A stretch of DNA of 64,000 nucleotides from Girardinichthys multiradiatus (GCF_021462225.1 NC_061817.1:12763204-12827203), one strand, 5' to 3'; positions 49,024 to 61,050 are shown, counted from the stretch's first letter. Notes: generated by a model not told the origin, from the letters alone. A program made the numbers and translations.

Positions 49024-50028
49024 CAGGTGCATCTCAATATATTAAAGTATCATCGAGAAGTTAATTTATTTTAGTTATCAGTTCCAAAGTGAAATGCTTA
49101 TTAGATAGGTTTACTACAAAAAGAGTGGAATGTTTCTAGCATCCATCATAGCTTAGAGTTAATAAAGCTCAAAGTTCAGTGCCTCAGAAAATCTGATCAT
49201 TACACAAGACCAATAAAACAATGTTTTTAAAACAGAAATCTTGCCCAAATGAAATGTATGTCCGTATAATGTACAATATACATGGGCTGATTTAATAGCA
49301 GCAACATAACACCAAGAGATGACATAACGTGCCAAACAATCACTGACTATTGGAAACTTTACACTGAACCTCACACTGGATTGTGTGATACCCCACTCTT
49401 CCTCTGAACTCTAGGACCAGATCTGTCAATAAAACTCAGAACAGAGGACTTTTGATCACTAGTTAACAGTTAAGTCCTTAGACCAAAGGTGCTTCAGATG
49501 GTATGTCTGTTTTAGGAGTCGTTAAACACAGAAAGATGAGACAGCTGTAGCTGATGTCTAGGACACGTCTCTGTATGGTGGGCTCCTAAAGATCTGACTC
49601 CAGTCACAGTCCACACCTTGTCAATCCTCCACCCACCTCTTGAAGTTTGGTGGATGCTGCAGTTATCTCTGTTGCTTGTGCTCCTTCTTCCACACTTTTT
49701 CCTCCCACTCAACTTTCCATCAAAAATGCTTGGGTTGATACATCTGTTAATCGCCACCTCTTTTAACAATGACCTTTTGAGGCTTACCAGGGTAAGCATG
49801 TTAGTTCAGCAGCCTTCCCATGATTGTGAAAGGGAGAACATTTCTATATTTAAAATAACTTTTTTAGTTGTTCTTATAAGGTAATGTTTTCATTTTCTGA
49901 GAAACAGAGGTTTACTCCACAATCAACAAAATCAATACAAAGAATCTATAGGTGAATTTAACTTTTGAAGGTAATTACTGAAATAAAGTAACCATTTGAT
50001 GATATACTAATTTATTGTGTTGTACCTG
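49024..50028. mobile_element. ~1-kb DNA element with long terminal inverted repeats
   Basis: The left end reads caggtgcatctcaatatatt, then 'atcatcgagaagttaattta' (49024-49069). The right end, at 49966-50028, is its imperfect reverse complement (ttactgaaataaagtaacca, then gatgatatactaatttattg, then acctg). Interior blocks 'ttcctcccactcaactttcc' (49699-49718) and 'ttgaggcttaccagggtaag' (49777-49796) are typical of a fish DNA-transposon family with these ends. Only degraded scraps of a transposase are present. It lies 0.7 kb behind the netrin stop and may be transcribed as part of a long 3' UTR. Confidence 0.78.
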
Positions 50029-50160
50029 CATAATAAGTTATGGTGACCTCTGCAATGTAAAGTAACAGTGTGTGCATAAGTCATTGTTTTTTTGTTTGGT
50101 TTTGTAGAAGATGCTGATTTATTGCCTAGATGTAGAGAAGATGTGTCAACGATGCACATA

Positions 50161-51784
50161 CAGTGCCTTGCGAAAGTATTCGGCCCCTTGAACTTTTCAA
50201 CCTCTTGCCACATTTCAGGCTTCAAACATAAAGATATAAAATTCAAATTTTTTGTGAAGAATCAACCACAAGTGGGACACAATCGTCAAGTGGAATGAAA
50301 TTTATTGGATGTGTCAAACGTTTTTAACAAATAAAAAACTGAAAGTGCTGCGTGCAATATTATTCGGCCCCTTTATTTTCAGTGCAGCAATCTCACTCCA
50401 GAAGTTCAGAGAGGATCTCTGAATGATCCAATGTTGTCCCAAATGACTGATGATGATGAATAGAATCCACCTGTGTGTAATCAAGTCTCCGTATAAATGC
50501 ACCTGCTCTGTGATAGTCTCAGGGTTCTGTTCAAAGCGCAGAGAGCATCATGAAGACCAAGGAACCCACCAGGCAGGTCCGAGAAACTGTTGTGGAGAAG
50601 TTTAAAGCCGGATTTGGATACAAAAAGATTTCCCAAGCTTTAAACCTCCCAAGGAGCACTGTGCAGGCAATCATATTGAAATGGAAGGAGTATCAGACCA
50701 CTGCAAATCTACCAAGACCCGGCCGTCCCTCTAAACTTTCATCTCAAACAAGGAGAAGACTGATCAGAGATGCAGCCAAGAGGCCCATGATCACTCTGGA
50801 TGAACTGCAGAGATCTACAGCTGAGGTGGGAGAGTCTGTCCATAGGACAACAATCAGTCGTACACTGCACAAATCTGGCCTTTATGGAAGAGTGGCAAGA
50901 AGAAAGCCATTTCTCAAAGATATCTATAAAAAGTCTCGTTTAAAGTTTGCCACAAGCCACCTGGGAGACACACCAAACATGTGGAAGAAGGTGCTCTGGT
51001 CAGATGAAACCAAAATCAAACTGTTTGGCCACAATGCAAAACGATATGTTTGGCGTAAAAGCAACACAGCTCATCACCCTGAACACACCATCCCCACTGT
51101 CAAACATGGTGGTGGCAGTATCATGGTTTGGGCCTGCTTTTCGTCAGCAGAGACAGGGAAGATGGTCAAAATTGATGGGAAGATGGATGGGGCCAAATAC
51201 AGGACCATTCTGGAAGAAAACCTGTTGGAGTCTGCAAGAGACCTAAGACTGAGACGGAGATTTATCTTCCAACAAGACAATGATCCAAAACATGAAGCCA
51301 AATCTACAATGGAATGGTTCACAGATAAACGTATCCAGGTGTTGGAATGGCCAAGTCAAAGTCCAGACCTGAATCCAATCGAGAATCTATGGAAAGAGCT
51401 GAAGACTGCTGTTCATGAACGCTCTCCATTCAACCTCACTGAGGTCGAGCTGTTTTGCAAGGAAGAATGGGCAAGAATTTCAGTCTCTCATTTGCAAAAC
51501 TGATAGAGACATACCCCAAGCGACTTGCAGCTGTAATTGCAGCAAAGGGTGGAGCTACAAAGTATTAACGCAAGGGGGCAGAATAATATCACACACCCCA
51601 CTTTTCAGTTTTTTATTTGTTAAAAAAGTTTGACACATCCAATAAATTTCATTCCACTTCACGATTGTGTCCCACTTGTTGATTCTTTACAAAAAATTTG
51701 AATTGTATATTTTTATGTTTGAAGCCTGAAATGTGGCAAGAGGTTGAAAGGTTCAAGGGGGCCGATTACTTTCGCAAGGCACTG
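50161..51784 (+). mobile_element. Nearly intact Tc1/mariner transposon, IR/DR type
   Basis: The ends cagtgccttgcgaaagtatt (from 50161) and its complement ending at 51784 are the outermost parts of inverted repeats about 200 bp long. Each repeat holds two direct repeats: outer at the tip and inner near 50344-50380 (gcgtgcaatattattcggcc), mirrored near 51570-51605. This is the IR/DR layout known from Sleeping Beauty and relatives. TA precedes the left end (50159-50160); the right flank is TG, probably a mutated TA. Length (1,624 bp), gene position and the high similarity of the two repeats suggest a far younger copy than the others in the window. Confidence 0.95.
50550..51503 (+). CDS. Tc1/mariner transposase, DD34E, frameshifted near the C-terminus
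   Basis: A 317-residue frame starting MKTKEPTRQVRETVVEKFKA. An N-terminal paired-like DNA-binding region (two helix-turn-helix units, about residues 8-110) is joined by the GRPSKLSSQ hook near residues 58-66. The catalytic domain has D152 in WSDETK, D243 in QQDNDPKH and E278 in SPDLNPIENLWKEL. D243 and E278 are 35 apart, the DD34E spacing, and the glycine-rich box GGGSIMVWACF lies at about 187-197. Functional relatives have about 340 residues. Here the frame ends early in SVSHLQN, while the expected C-terminal end (KLIETYPKRLAAVIAAKGG and so on) continues in another frame at about 51497-51567. A single-base deletion near 51490 explains this. The enzyme would cut and paste its own element; the loss is distal to the catalytic residues. 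Confidence 0.95.
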   Translation: MKTKEPTRQVRETVVEKFKAGFGYKKISQALNLPRSTVQAIILKWKEYQTTANLPRPGRPSKLSSQTRRRLIRDAAKRPMITLDELQRSTAEVGESVHRTTISRTLHKSGLYGRVARRKPFLKDIYKKSRLKFATSHLGDTPNMWKKVLWSDETKIKLFGHNAKRYVWRKSNTAHHPEHTIPTVKHGGGSIMVWACFSSAETGKMVKIDGKMDGAKYRTILEENLLESARDLRLRRRFIFQQDNDPKHEAKSTMEWFTDKRIQVLEWPSQSPDLNPIENLWKELKTAVHERSPFNLTEVELFCKEEWARISVSHLQN

Positions 51785-53369
51785 TGTGTTACTTATGTTA
51801 TAGTCTGAGTTTTAGAACATATTGGATATGTTCATATTTTTCGGGTGGCATCCGAAAGGAGGAAATTCCCAAATTTATGTAAAAGACACATTAGCTGTAT
51901 AGCTAGTGCAAAACCTGCTTGCCTCACAGACGAACTGATGTTCATGCCAGCTACAGAAGAATCTAAAAAGGACTAAACTTTGACATCTTCAAAACCCATG
52001 TGAGCGACACCTCACACCACCTGCATGCCACATGCTCACCATTTACTGTAGCTGATGAGCTGATGATGATTGTGAATTATGCACATTTATTTTAAAATAT
52101 TCAGTGTCGAAAAGAAAAAAACCTGTGGAGTGATAAAATATCAGAGATGTTTATAGTGTAAGTGTATTCAGCACGATGTGTCAAATATTCATCACCTCAC
52201 AGTGTCTTTTTGAGGGAGAGATTCTCTTACCTGTAGCTGGTACTCAACATAAAGGCATGACTGATTGTCTGTATATGAAATAGCTGTATAGTATTACTTT
52301 TCTTCCTTGTTATTATACCATTAACCAGATAAACAGTGTCTACATGTGATCCTAACCCTTGTTTTTGACAATAGCAGCTTAATGAGCAAAAATGAAAATA
52401 AACAAATGTTTGCCAGTGTACATGTACCCTGGAGACCTAGCATGAATGCAACCACACTGTAATGCATAACTCCAGGTGTACTCCTCAGTACTATGTGCAT
52501 CATACTGTTTGTGTTTGATTAAAATCTGCTTACAAAGACTCTGTGAGCAAGACTGGGCTGAAACATTTCCACCTGTTTTTCAAGCTTTGTCACAGAAAGG
52601 TACTTTCCTACCAGAAGTTTGTTCTCCATAAACAGAACCCAACAATTTTCTCCTCATGTTTATACTCTGGCTTGTAAATGTTGTTAGGAGTGTGCAACGC
52701 AAATGGTTGTGTAATGTCTTGTAATACTAATATATTATGTTTATCATAAATGAATATATTTAATGACACATGAAATAATGTGGCTTTTCGTGTGTTTATT
52801 GTCAAGCTTCAGGTTTGTTTTCATACTTCTGCAGCGGATTTTAGGCGCCTGTAGTATAAAACAGTATTAAGTGGTTTTGGCTGGTGAGCAGACCATCAAA
52901 AATAAAAGGAATCAATCTAAAAGGCTAATCCCTGCTGAATATTATGGCTTTTGGACTTCTTTAACTGCAGAACAAAACATGCTTTTCTAATAAAAACACA
53001 GCAAATGTACACATTCTATGCAGCTTTTACATGATTTATGTTGAAACTATTAACTCCTTTGTTTTATGACTTTTTCCACAGATGAAAGAACAGATATGTT
53101 AGAAGAAGCACATTGCTATACTTTTTCACAAAATGAAATGCATCTAAACTCTTCTTTTTTCTGGGTGAAATGATCACACAACAAACAACTTTGATCAATG
53201 TACTCATTTAAAATTAAGTTGAATTTATTGTGATTTTTCTCTATTCCACACAGTGTCAAAACTGTAAACACATGCTTAAATTTATGCATGCACACCAACT
53301 AATATTTGGGTAAATATCCCAATTTAAATGGTTTAGTTACCTGACACAGACACATAGGCTACAAGTTTT
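51785..53369. other. Downstream flank of ntn1, nothing recognised
   Basis: AT-rich sequence without gene or named repeat. AATAAA-type hexamers occur in it and could serve a long netrin 3' UTR, but none stands out. Confidence 0.45.
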
Positions 53370-54270
53370 CAATTCAGTTCAATTCAGATTTGAGTGTGAG
53401 CAGCCATCTGTTACAACCGACCGGGGGTTTGGGGAGACAGACCTTAAGCACAAAATAAGAAACACACAGAAGCACTCATCCATGAGCATCTTCTATGTTA
53501 AAAACGTAGAAAGTTAATGGCAGTAGTAGCTCCTTTAGTGGCTTTATCTAAGAGTCACATTACTAAACAGATAGGCTTTGAGCAAGTAGTAAAATCTATG
53601 GGATGAAGACAGCACACAGGTAGTTACAGCAATAGTTGATTTTGTAGCAATGTCTAGGGGTGGGACAAGATTAAACACAGAAAGACAGAGCCAAGTATAT
53701 CATCTATAGAAAAAGAACATGAAGTTATTGGCAGAAACAGGTCCGCCAATGCCCCATCCAGCAAAAATAAAAACTGAGAGAGAACATAAAGTTAAAAGCT
53801 GAAATAACAGCAAATAATGCAACAATGGAGAGTAGTAGGAGAGAGTAGCAGAGGAAGTATGGACAGTATGTCCTCCAGCAGCCTAAGTGTTAAGCAGCAT
53901 AACTATAGAGATAGCTAGGGACATCCAAAGCCATTCTAACCAAAAGCCTTTTAAAACAGGAAGGTTTTAAGGCCAGTCTTGAAAGTAGACAGGGTGTATG
54001 CCTCACAGACTAAAACTGGGAGGTAAATCCACAAGCCTAATTATTTAAGTATCTGGCTCCCATTTTACTTTTAGAAATTCTAGGAACCACCAGTAATCTG
54101 AAAGTAATAGTCTAGCCTTGAAGTAAAAATGCATGTGTCTGCATCACTCATCAGCAGGATATTTCTAATTTTAGCAGTATTCCCGAGGTGAAGGAGGGAA
54201 GTCCTACAATCCTGTTTAAAATGGCTTTGGCTTTTTATGTGTCCTAAATGCTAAATGTCTACTCACATTG
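53370..54270 (+). repeat. Body of a common fish interspersed repeat
   Basis: Starts with 'caattcagttcaattcagat', followed by 'gatgggacaag'-like and 'cagaaagacagagccaagta' (53677-53696), 'cagcagcctaagtgttaagc' (53876-53895), 'aaagtagacagggtgtatgc' (53981-54000) and 'gaaattctaggaaccaccag' (54074-54093). This block order belongs to a widespread teleost repeat, probably non-autonomous. The copy at 63695-64000 shows the head of the same family, so two partial copies lie in the window. Confidence 0.7.
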
Positions 54271-56415
54271 CATCATTACATAGATCAATAACTGCTCTTT
54301 GCAAAGGAAGGTATCTCTGATGATGAACTACAGCAGCTAATTCTTTTGTCTCTGTGTCTGAGCCAAATGGAGAGAACATTTGACTGCGACTGCTGTCTGA
54401 CTGTATTTGAACTTCCCTTCCAATGCGGTGAAGTTAATCCATCATGACCAAAACATGGGCTGATTACATGCTGAAAAATGACCCTTTCAGCTGTTTCCAT
54501 TCACCGCTGCTATCTTTTTCACAGGAGAGCAGAAATTAGGACTACCAGAATGTTGCCAGAGTTTTGTTTATTTTTGTTTTATTGTTTCAAATTTTGAGTT
54601 AACATAGGCCACGTTGGAGATCTACAAGTAAACTAGGCTTACCACAGAGCACTTTTAAATCCTTGTTGGACTGCCAGGTTTTCAAGCTACTGCTCTGAGA
54701 TCACATTTCCAATGACTTTCTCTTTCTGGATCAATCGCTATTGGGTGGCCATTTTGCTTTGGACCATCATCACTTTCTTACTTTTTATTTTTCAAACTTT
54801 GTCTAAAAACTTTTGTCAATTTCAGTCCTGGAAATGAATATTCCTTTTCTGAGCTACAAGCCCAAGCACAACTGAAAAGGAGAAATTGTAAAAAACAAAA
54901 TAGGATTTATGCCCTTTGACAAGCTTAAGGAACAACCATGCTGTCCAGCTCTACTGCAAAAGTATAACGCCTCTCTTCTTCTAATCAAATATTAACTTTT
55001 TAGAATGTTGACATTTACGTAAGTGGAGGATTTGTGGGGCCCTTTCAGAAACACTGAACTGGAGTTGCCAGTGTGACCTTAAAAATATGAAGCAAATTGA
55101 ACATCAGGAGCAAATGAATTAAAACATACGCTGCTGCCAGAGAACTTGTCCTGCAGTGCTGATCATCATTTGTATTGGATCGCATGCCTGCATAAACTTC
55201 ACAGACAATAAGGACTGGCTGTACGATTGCTATAACACAGGCATATTAGTGAAGAGATGATATCACCGACATGTCTAATCCAAACCACAGATGTTTTTGT
55301 TGAAGCCGGGAGGCTTTGGAATCCCTGGAAACCCCTAAACTCATTCCTACTGGGGCGGGGGTTGACACAAACACACAGTTCTGAACCCGCTACAAACAAG
55401 GGTCCGTCTTTCTTGGATTGTGCATTGGGTACTGATAGACTCTTGGAAATGCCCGGTCCAAAATAGTTTACAGAGGTCCAGCAATTGTGCATTGAGTGTT
55501 GAAAGTTTAAGCAGTGCTCACCATTAACACAAATCCACCAGGATCACCACAAGCCTGTCGATGAAAAGAAAGCAGAGGGCAAGTGATGGTTTTACTGTTA
55601 GATGTTTGTTTAATTTTCCCATTTAAGCTCCCTAGTTTTCTTTGACAATAATATCAAAAAGGTCTGCAAGACATTAACAGCCTCACCTCAGCACACAATG
55701 TCCGAGTGTTGCACAACATTGAATTTGGACCCAAGTTGCTCCAAAGATTTGGGAGGAATGGGAGCGTTGAAAAGAGATTTGGGTATATTTGAACTTTCCT
55801 CTCAGTGCGCGCAAGGATGGAACTGGAACAACAAGCATGTTAACATGGTATGATCCTAGTTTCGTTTCCTTAAAATGGACTTTTCATTGGGGTTGGGTTT
55901 CCAGCAGCACCACCCAGTTGGAACTTTCCACTCAAATGGGTTCCCCAGACATATTAGTACAATTGTCCTGTTTGGAAAATAACGCAGCAGGCAGGGTCGC
56001 TGTGACAGTATGACATGCTAAGGGTGTCTTTGCTTTGATGGCAGGCTGGCCCTCTGCCCTCGTCCTTCAGTGGTGTGCCTCACTTGGAAATGGAAAGCGG
56101 CTGGGGAAATGGTCCAAACACCCATGACCCCCACTCAATATGCCAAATGGTCATGTCAGGATGGAAAACGTTGATTTCTTTATCAGATTCAGCCTGTGAA
56201 AACATTCAGAGGATTTAGATTTATTGTTTTTTCCTTATTGTTCTTTGCCCTCTTGTTTTGCCCTTAAAGGTTACCCGGTGAGTGTTTTGAGGCCTCTGTG
56301 GCTGTCTGCAATGCCCAAAAACATTACATTGTGAGTTATGAGACTTCCTTGCATGTGGTTAAGTTTTATATTTCCAAGGAGGCCCATGCAGCCTTCTCCA
56401 AGGTATTTCAGTCTG
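54271..56415. other. Intergenic sequence, nothing recognised
   Basis: No gene or named repeat. Open frames of 97 and 74 residues (55199-55492 minus, 55789-56013 plus) show no domain. Confidence 0.45.
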
Positions 56416-58015
56416 CAGTGGCTTGCAAAAGTATCAACACCCCGAGAACTTTTCCAAACTTTGTCATGATGCAACCACGAACTTCAATATACACCAATCG
56501 TACAAATGTTTTGGACATAAAATACATAAAATCTGGTGCAAACACCTGCTTTAAGCAGTTCCCTAAATAGGGGGTAGAGTCCATCTTTGTATAAGTTAAT
56601 GTCGGTATGAATGAAGCTGTTCAGTAAAGGCCTTAGACGTTTGTTAGAGCTCATAAGGACACAAACAGCATCATGAAGACCAAGGAACACAGCAGACGAG
56701 TCATGTTAAAGTGTAAGGAAGTTTAAAGCAGGGTTATGTTATAAAGCAATATCTAAATCTTTGAACATTCCAAGGAGCATTGCTCAATTCATCATCTGGT
56801 AATGGAAAACGTATGGCACAACTACTAATCCACTAAGACATGGCAATCCACCTAAACTGGCATGTTGTTCAAAGAGAGATAAATTAAAAGCAACCAGGAG
56901 GTCCAAGGTAACTTTCACCTGATCCACAGTTCAGGTGGGAGAATCTTTTGGCAGGAGACACATGAGTCCCGCACTCCACAAATCAAGCAGTTACAAAAAA
57001 TGGAAAGAATAACACTATTGTCCTACAAAGTGAAAATTGCCTAATAACTAACTCATTAGTTACAAGATGACAAGATGTGTTCAAATCTCAGTTTCAGAAC
57101 AATGTTGTAATAACCCTGATTTGTTTTATATTGCACTATGTGGGACAAAACTAATTACAAAATCGACCAAAATAAGGTGAGAGGCCTGTTATAAAGTAGG
57201 AGGACTAAAGAGGAGGATGTGCACCCCCCTTGCAGCTACAAATCTTTTGTTTTTCTGAAACCAAATTTACCTCTCGCTCAGTCCTCTAAGCCCATCGTAA
57301 AACCAGAGCTGTGGTGCAGATGCTGTTTTGTTTGCTCCTAAGCACCCGACTAAACACAGAGCTAGCAAACATTGTGTTTTCTCAGCTGACTTAAAGTACT
57401 TTCTCTGTTTACTTTGTTTCCTGCAAGAATGGCAAACTAAACTATATAGCTGACAAAATGCAGAGCAGATTTCAACTCTTACATTTGCAAGTATGCCTGA
57501 GCTCTGATAAATTATATCAAATAAGCAAACAGCACAATAACAAATAACTTCAGAGCTAGCTGAAGTGATGGGAGCCAAAAAATGCTTCACAGCTTAATAT
57601 GTTTCTGTTGCTACTCATTTTTCTACAACCAGATGGAATGCTGCATTTTCCACTTTTCTTCTCTTAATGGCTTTCTCTTTCCAGCATTTATTCACATTTA
57701 ACAGTCACTCCTTTTCATGGTCATTCTCCCTTTTTAGCCTGTATTCAAAGGTTGGTTTTAACAGAAATTATAATGCTCCTTTTGTGACTACAAAAAGGTT
57801 AAAAACAGGTATATTTGATATCAGTCTAAAGTGCATGAATAGAGATGCACTAAACATGCAAAGGGTGAAGGAAAGGTAACACTACATCTCACCCTAAAAA
57901 CTAATTTCCTAATTGAAAAATAGTGGTGGCTGCATCATGCTGTGGGGAGGCCCTTTTTCAGCAGGCACAGGGCTTATGGAAAAATACAGTAGATGGAGCT
58001 AAATACAGTTGTCAG
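56416..58015 (+). mobile_element. Tc1-like remnant in two pieces (56416-57040 and 57905-58015)
   Basis: The left end cagtggcttgcaaaagtatc and the transposase start region in sense ('atcatgaagaccaaggaaca', 56670-56689) continue to about 57040. A further sense piece 'atagtggtggctgcatcatg' (the GGGS region, 57921-57940) follows after ~0.9 kb. The gap between them holds unrecognised sequence, either an insertion or simple divergence. The right terminal repeat is missing. No open frame survives. Confidence 0.72.
57754..57825 (+). repeat. Left copy of a ~75-bp direct repeat
   Basis: 'ggttttaacagaaattataa' and 'tgctccttttgtgactacaa' are matched by 58100-58175 (ggttttaacagaaattagga, then tgctcctttgatgattaaaa). 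The pair are about 350 bases apart and bracket the last Tc1 piece at 57905-58015. Confidence 0.65.
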
Positions 58016-58099
58016 AAAATTAGTTCCTGTAAGACATTAACAGCTCCTTTCAAATACACACATTCTCTAATAATTACCCTCAGAGTTAAATTAGAGTCT

Positions 58100-58175
58100 G
58101 GTTTTAACAGAAATTAGGAACAATGCTCCTTTGATGATTAAAAGAAGGCTAAAAGCTATATATTTAATATCAACC
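58100..58175 (+). repeat. Right copy of a ~75-bp direct repeat
   Basis: Partner of 57754-57825, with several substitutions and small gaps. Both copies end in 'atatttgatatca' or 'tatttaatatca'. Confidence 0.65.
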
Positions 58176-60384
58176 AAATATGTAAACTAAACACAAACAC
58201 ATCATCCCATACATGCAACACTGCAAGAAAATGACATCACACACTGTTTTTCTTGATGCCAACACCTTCATTGCAACCTCCTCCCCCCATCCTTCAACTC
58301 CTTTCACTCTCACCAAAACAGTCTCTGCTTTTCTGTCTTTTCTTTCCAGGTCCACGGTTCAAAAGCTGTATTTCTAGCCCACTACATCAGAGCACAAAGG
58401 TCTTTCTTATACATCCAGAGGAAAGTCCCATTGGAGAAAGGCCTCAATCCCATCCTGGTATGGGCCACGGACAGAAGGGTGAACACAGACAGAGTTGGTC
58501 CTTTTTATTCTCATTACCATTTCCATACAGGGTTAAGCCACTTGGCGTTTGGATGGTATGTACTATATTCCCCACCACTCACACCCCACCGGTATTCTCA
58601 GGATCCAAGTTAAATGATCAGTAAGGCAATCAGGTCATAAACTAGCTCTTTTTAATGCCTCTTCACTCACACTGCAGGGACCTAAAGATGCCAGAGTGGA
58701 GAGAGTGTGTGCTGAGAGGAGAGTCCTTCAGTAGCCTCACAGTAGCACCCTGCTGAACAGACGCCCAAAAGACTATAAAACTCAGATGTCTTAAATTACC
58801 TCACTTTTTTGTGAGGTAATTTGTGTGTTTTGTTTTTGTTTTTTGTTTTTTTACTTTGGCCCTGTTGATGCAAATTGTTCTACATTTTCCTAGGTTGTGT
58901 ATTTTGTAATTATCAGGATTTGATTTTTCTTCTTGTCTTTTGCATGCCTTTTAAACTAAATAGAGAAATGTGTGGTTCTTAAGTATTTTCTTGCCTTTGA
59001 CTCACATTGGAGTTAATTGTTTGAATAAAAAGCTGGTCTTGATTCTTCTTTCAGCTGTACCCCTACTGTTAGAAATGTTGGTGTGCTCTTTCACTCAAAT
59101 TTTAAACTTAACATACAAACAACTAAACCATACAGAATGCTGCTCGGGTTTGGATATCGCCCCCACCCATAAACCAATCTAATTAGCATAGGCACCTTCA
59201 TCCTAGATCAACTGATACATTGTGTGAATTCTGATGGATAATCTGGCCAATCTGACATTTTCACTTGTAAACAAGCAGTGTCTTACAGAGCAAACACGGA
59301 ATAAAAACATCTGGAAACATCGACTTTTACATCTTAAACAAGATAATAGCATCATGCCCGAATATTTGCTGTGTTTGATGAAGACTGGCTTGGACAGAAC
59401 ACACTCCAAAAATATACAGTTTGTTTTTGTAAAACTGTCATTTAAGGGTTTAGAAAATTCATAATAATATGAGTTATTTATGGGGAGACCTGCTGTAAAT
59501 AATGACATTAATAAAAAATACATCAATACATAATATTTCTACAGCAACCTTTACGTGATAATTATTTGCGTCTAAGACACAGGTGAATCATAAATTGAAG
59601 GGAGCACAAGGATGATTTATATATACTCAGTTGAAACTTTAGATCTATTTATTTTCCACTTTAACTTTATAAAACAGACTTATAATGCAAAGACTTAAAA
59701 AATCATGCAATATTTTCTGAAGAAGTTTGAACAAAAAGTGACAAAAATCAAGCTTTGTCCTCCTGGCTCGGACGCATCTTTTTTTTTTACTCTTCCATCC
59801 GCCATTCCTGCTCCCCTACATTCATACGGGAAAGTGTTGGCTCGCAACTAAAAAAAAGTCTTGGATTAAACAAAGTGCAGAGTGGCTTCAGGGTCTGGGA
59901 TCTTCAAATAAACCCTGCCTGGGTGTCATGGGGACCAGGAAGTGGAATTAACCGCTATATTAGCTGACCTTCATCTTGTTGTTTGTCCTAACCTGGCTGG
60001 CTGGGCCCATGACCGGCTAGTAACCACGGCCGCCGAGTCCAACAATGCCGGCATTTCCATCGGTAAGAAAGAAAAACACTGGCTTTAGTGGTTTACTGTG
60101 TAAACAAGATGAGCATTGCCAAACACTCCTCGCTCCCACATTTCACAATCGCTTTCTATATTGCCATTTCTGCTTCTTGTCTCCTGCCCATTTGTGGAGC
60201 TCTGAGAAGCTACCAAACTGTTCTGGGTCGGGTGTGGGACAGAAATTTAGGAAAACAGCCCTGACCTGTGTAAAAGTGCTCCTGTTGATGAGTTACACAG
60301 AAAGGCAACAAATAAGGACATGTTGGTTTAGACTTCCAGAGTGGCTAAAAGTTAAAACATCTCTTATTCAGAGTCTAAAAAATA
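58176..60384. other. Intergenic sequence, nothing recognised
   Basis: No supported gene. The 123-residue open frame 58253-58624 and others show no domain. A perfect 12-bp hairpin lies at 58793-58822. A T-rich stretch (58823-58855) follows it. Confidence 0.45.
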
Positions 60385-61050
60385 CTGAAATAAAACCTGT
60401 TCCAAAAGACTTGAGACTGGGGCAGTGGTTCACCTTCCAACAGGATGATACTAAACATACAGCTAGAGTTACAATAGAGTTTTTTGGATCAAAGCGTTTT
60501 CATGTGTAGGAATGCTTCAGTCAAATTCCAGGCATAAACCTAATTGAGAATCTGTGTCAAGGCTTGAAAAATTGCTTGAGCTAGTGCAACGCTGGTAGAT
60601 ACTTGCAGTAAAAAGGTAAACAAACAGAACTTATATGGCATTTTTTTGTGTCATCCTGACCACATAAAGCACTTTACACTAGAGCCACATTTACCAAACA
60701 AGCACACATTCAACCACTGATCAGCAGGCAAATTGGAGGTAAATGCCTTTCCCAGGGGCACACTGACATGTAGAATCAAATCCACAACTTTCATATGTCA
60801 AGACAATTACTCTTCGCCAGGTGGTTCTACAAAGTATAAACTCATTGGGAACTGAATAGAAATGCATACCACACTTTTCAGGTTTTTATTTGCACGTAAA
60901 TGTTATAAACCTTGTAGAATTTTCCGTCTTCTTCACAAGTGTGCATGACTTTTTGTTGGTCTATCTCGAAAATGCTAATAAAATACATTGAGGTTTGTGA
61001 CAAAAGGTGACCAAAGAAGCTCAGGTTGTGTAAATACTTTTGTAAGACAT
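60385..61050 (+). mobile_element. Tc1-like remnant, C-terminal half only
   Basis: Sense pieces: 'aagacttgagactggggcag' (60406-60425), 'ccaacaggatgatactaaac' (60438-60457; the DND-PKH region with a codon lost), 'attgagaatctgtgtcaagg' (60543-60562) and the right repeat 'aatacattgaggtttgtgac' (60982-61001), running to 'aaatacttttgtaagacatg' at about 61050. Unrelated sequence (about 60620-60815) lies inside it. The 154-residue open frame 60045-60509 is a chimera of non-coding flank and this fragment. Confidence 0.78.

Noticed and set aside
58253..58624. 123-residue open frame on the + strand
   Set aside because: No domain, proline/serine/phenylalanine-rich from pyrimidine-rich sequence, and no supporting signals.
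60045..60509. 154-residue open frame on the + strand
   Set aside because: Only its C-terminal ~35 residues are recognisable, and they are a broken Tc1 transposase fragment. The rest is flanking sequence read through by chance.
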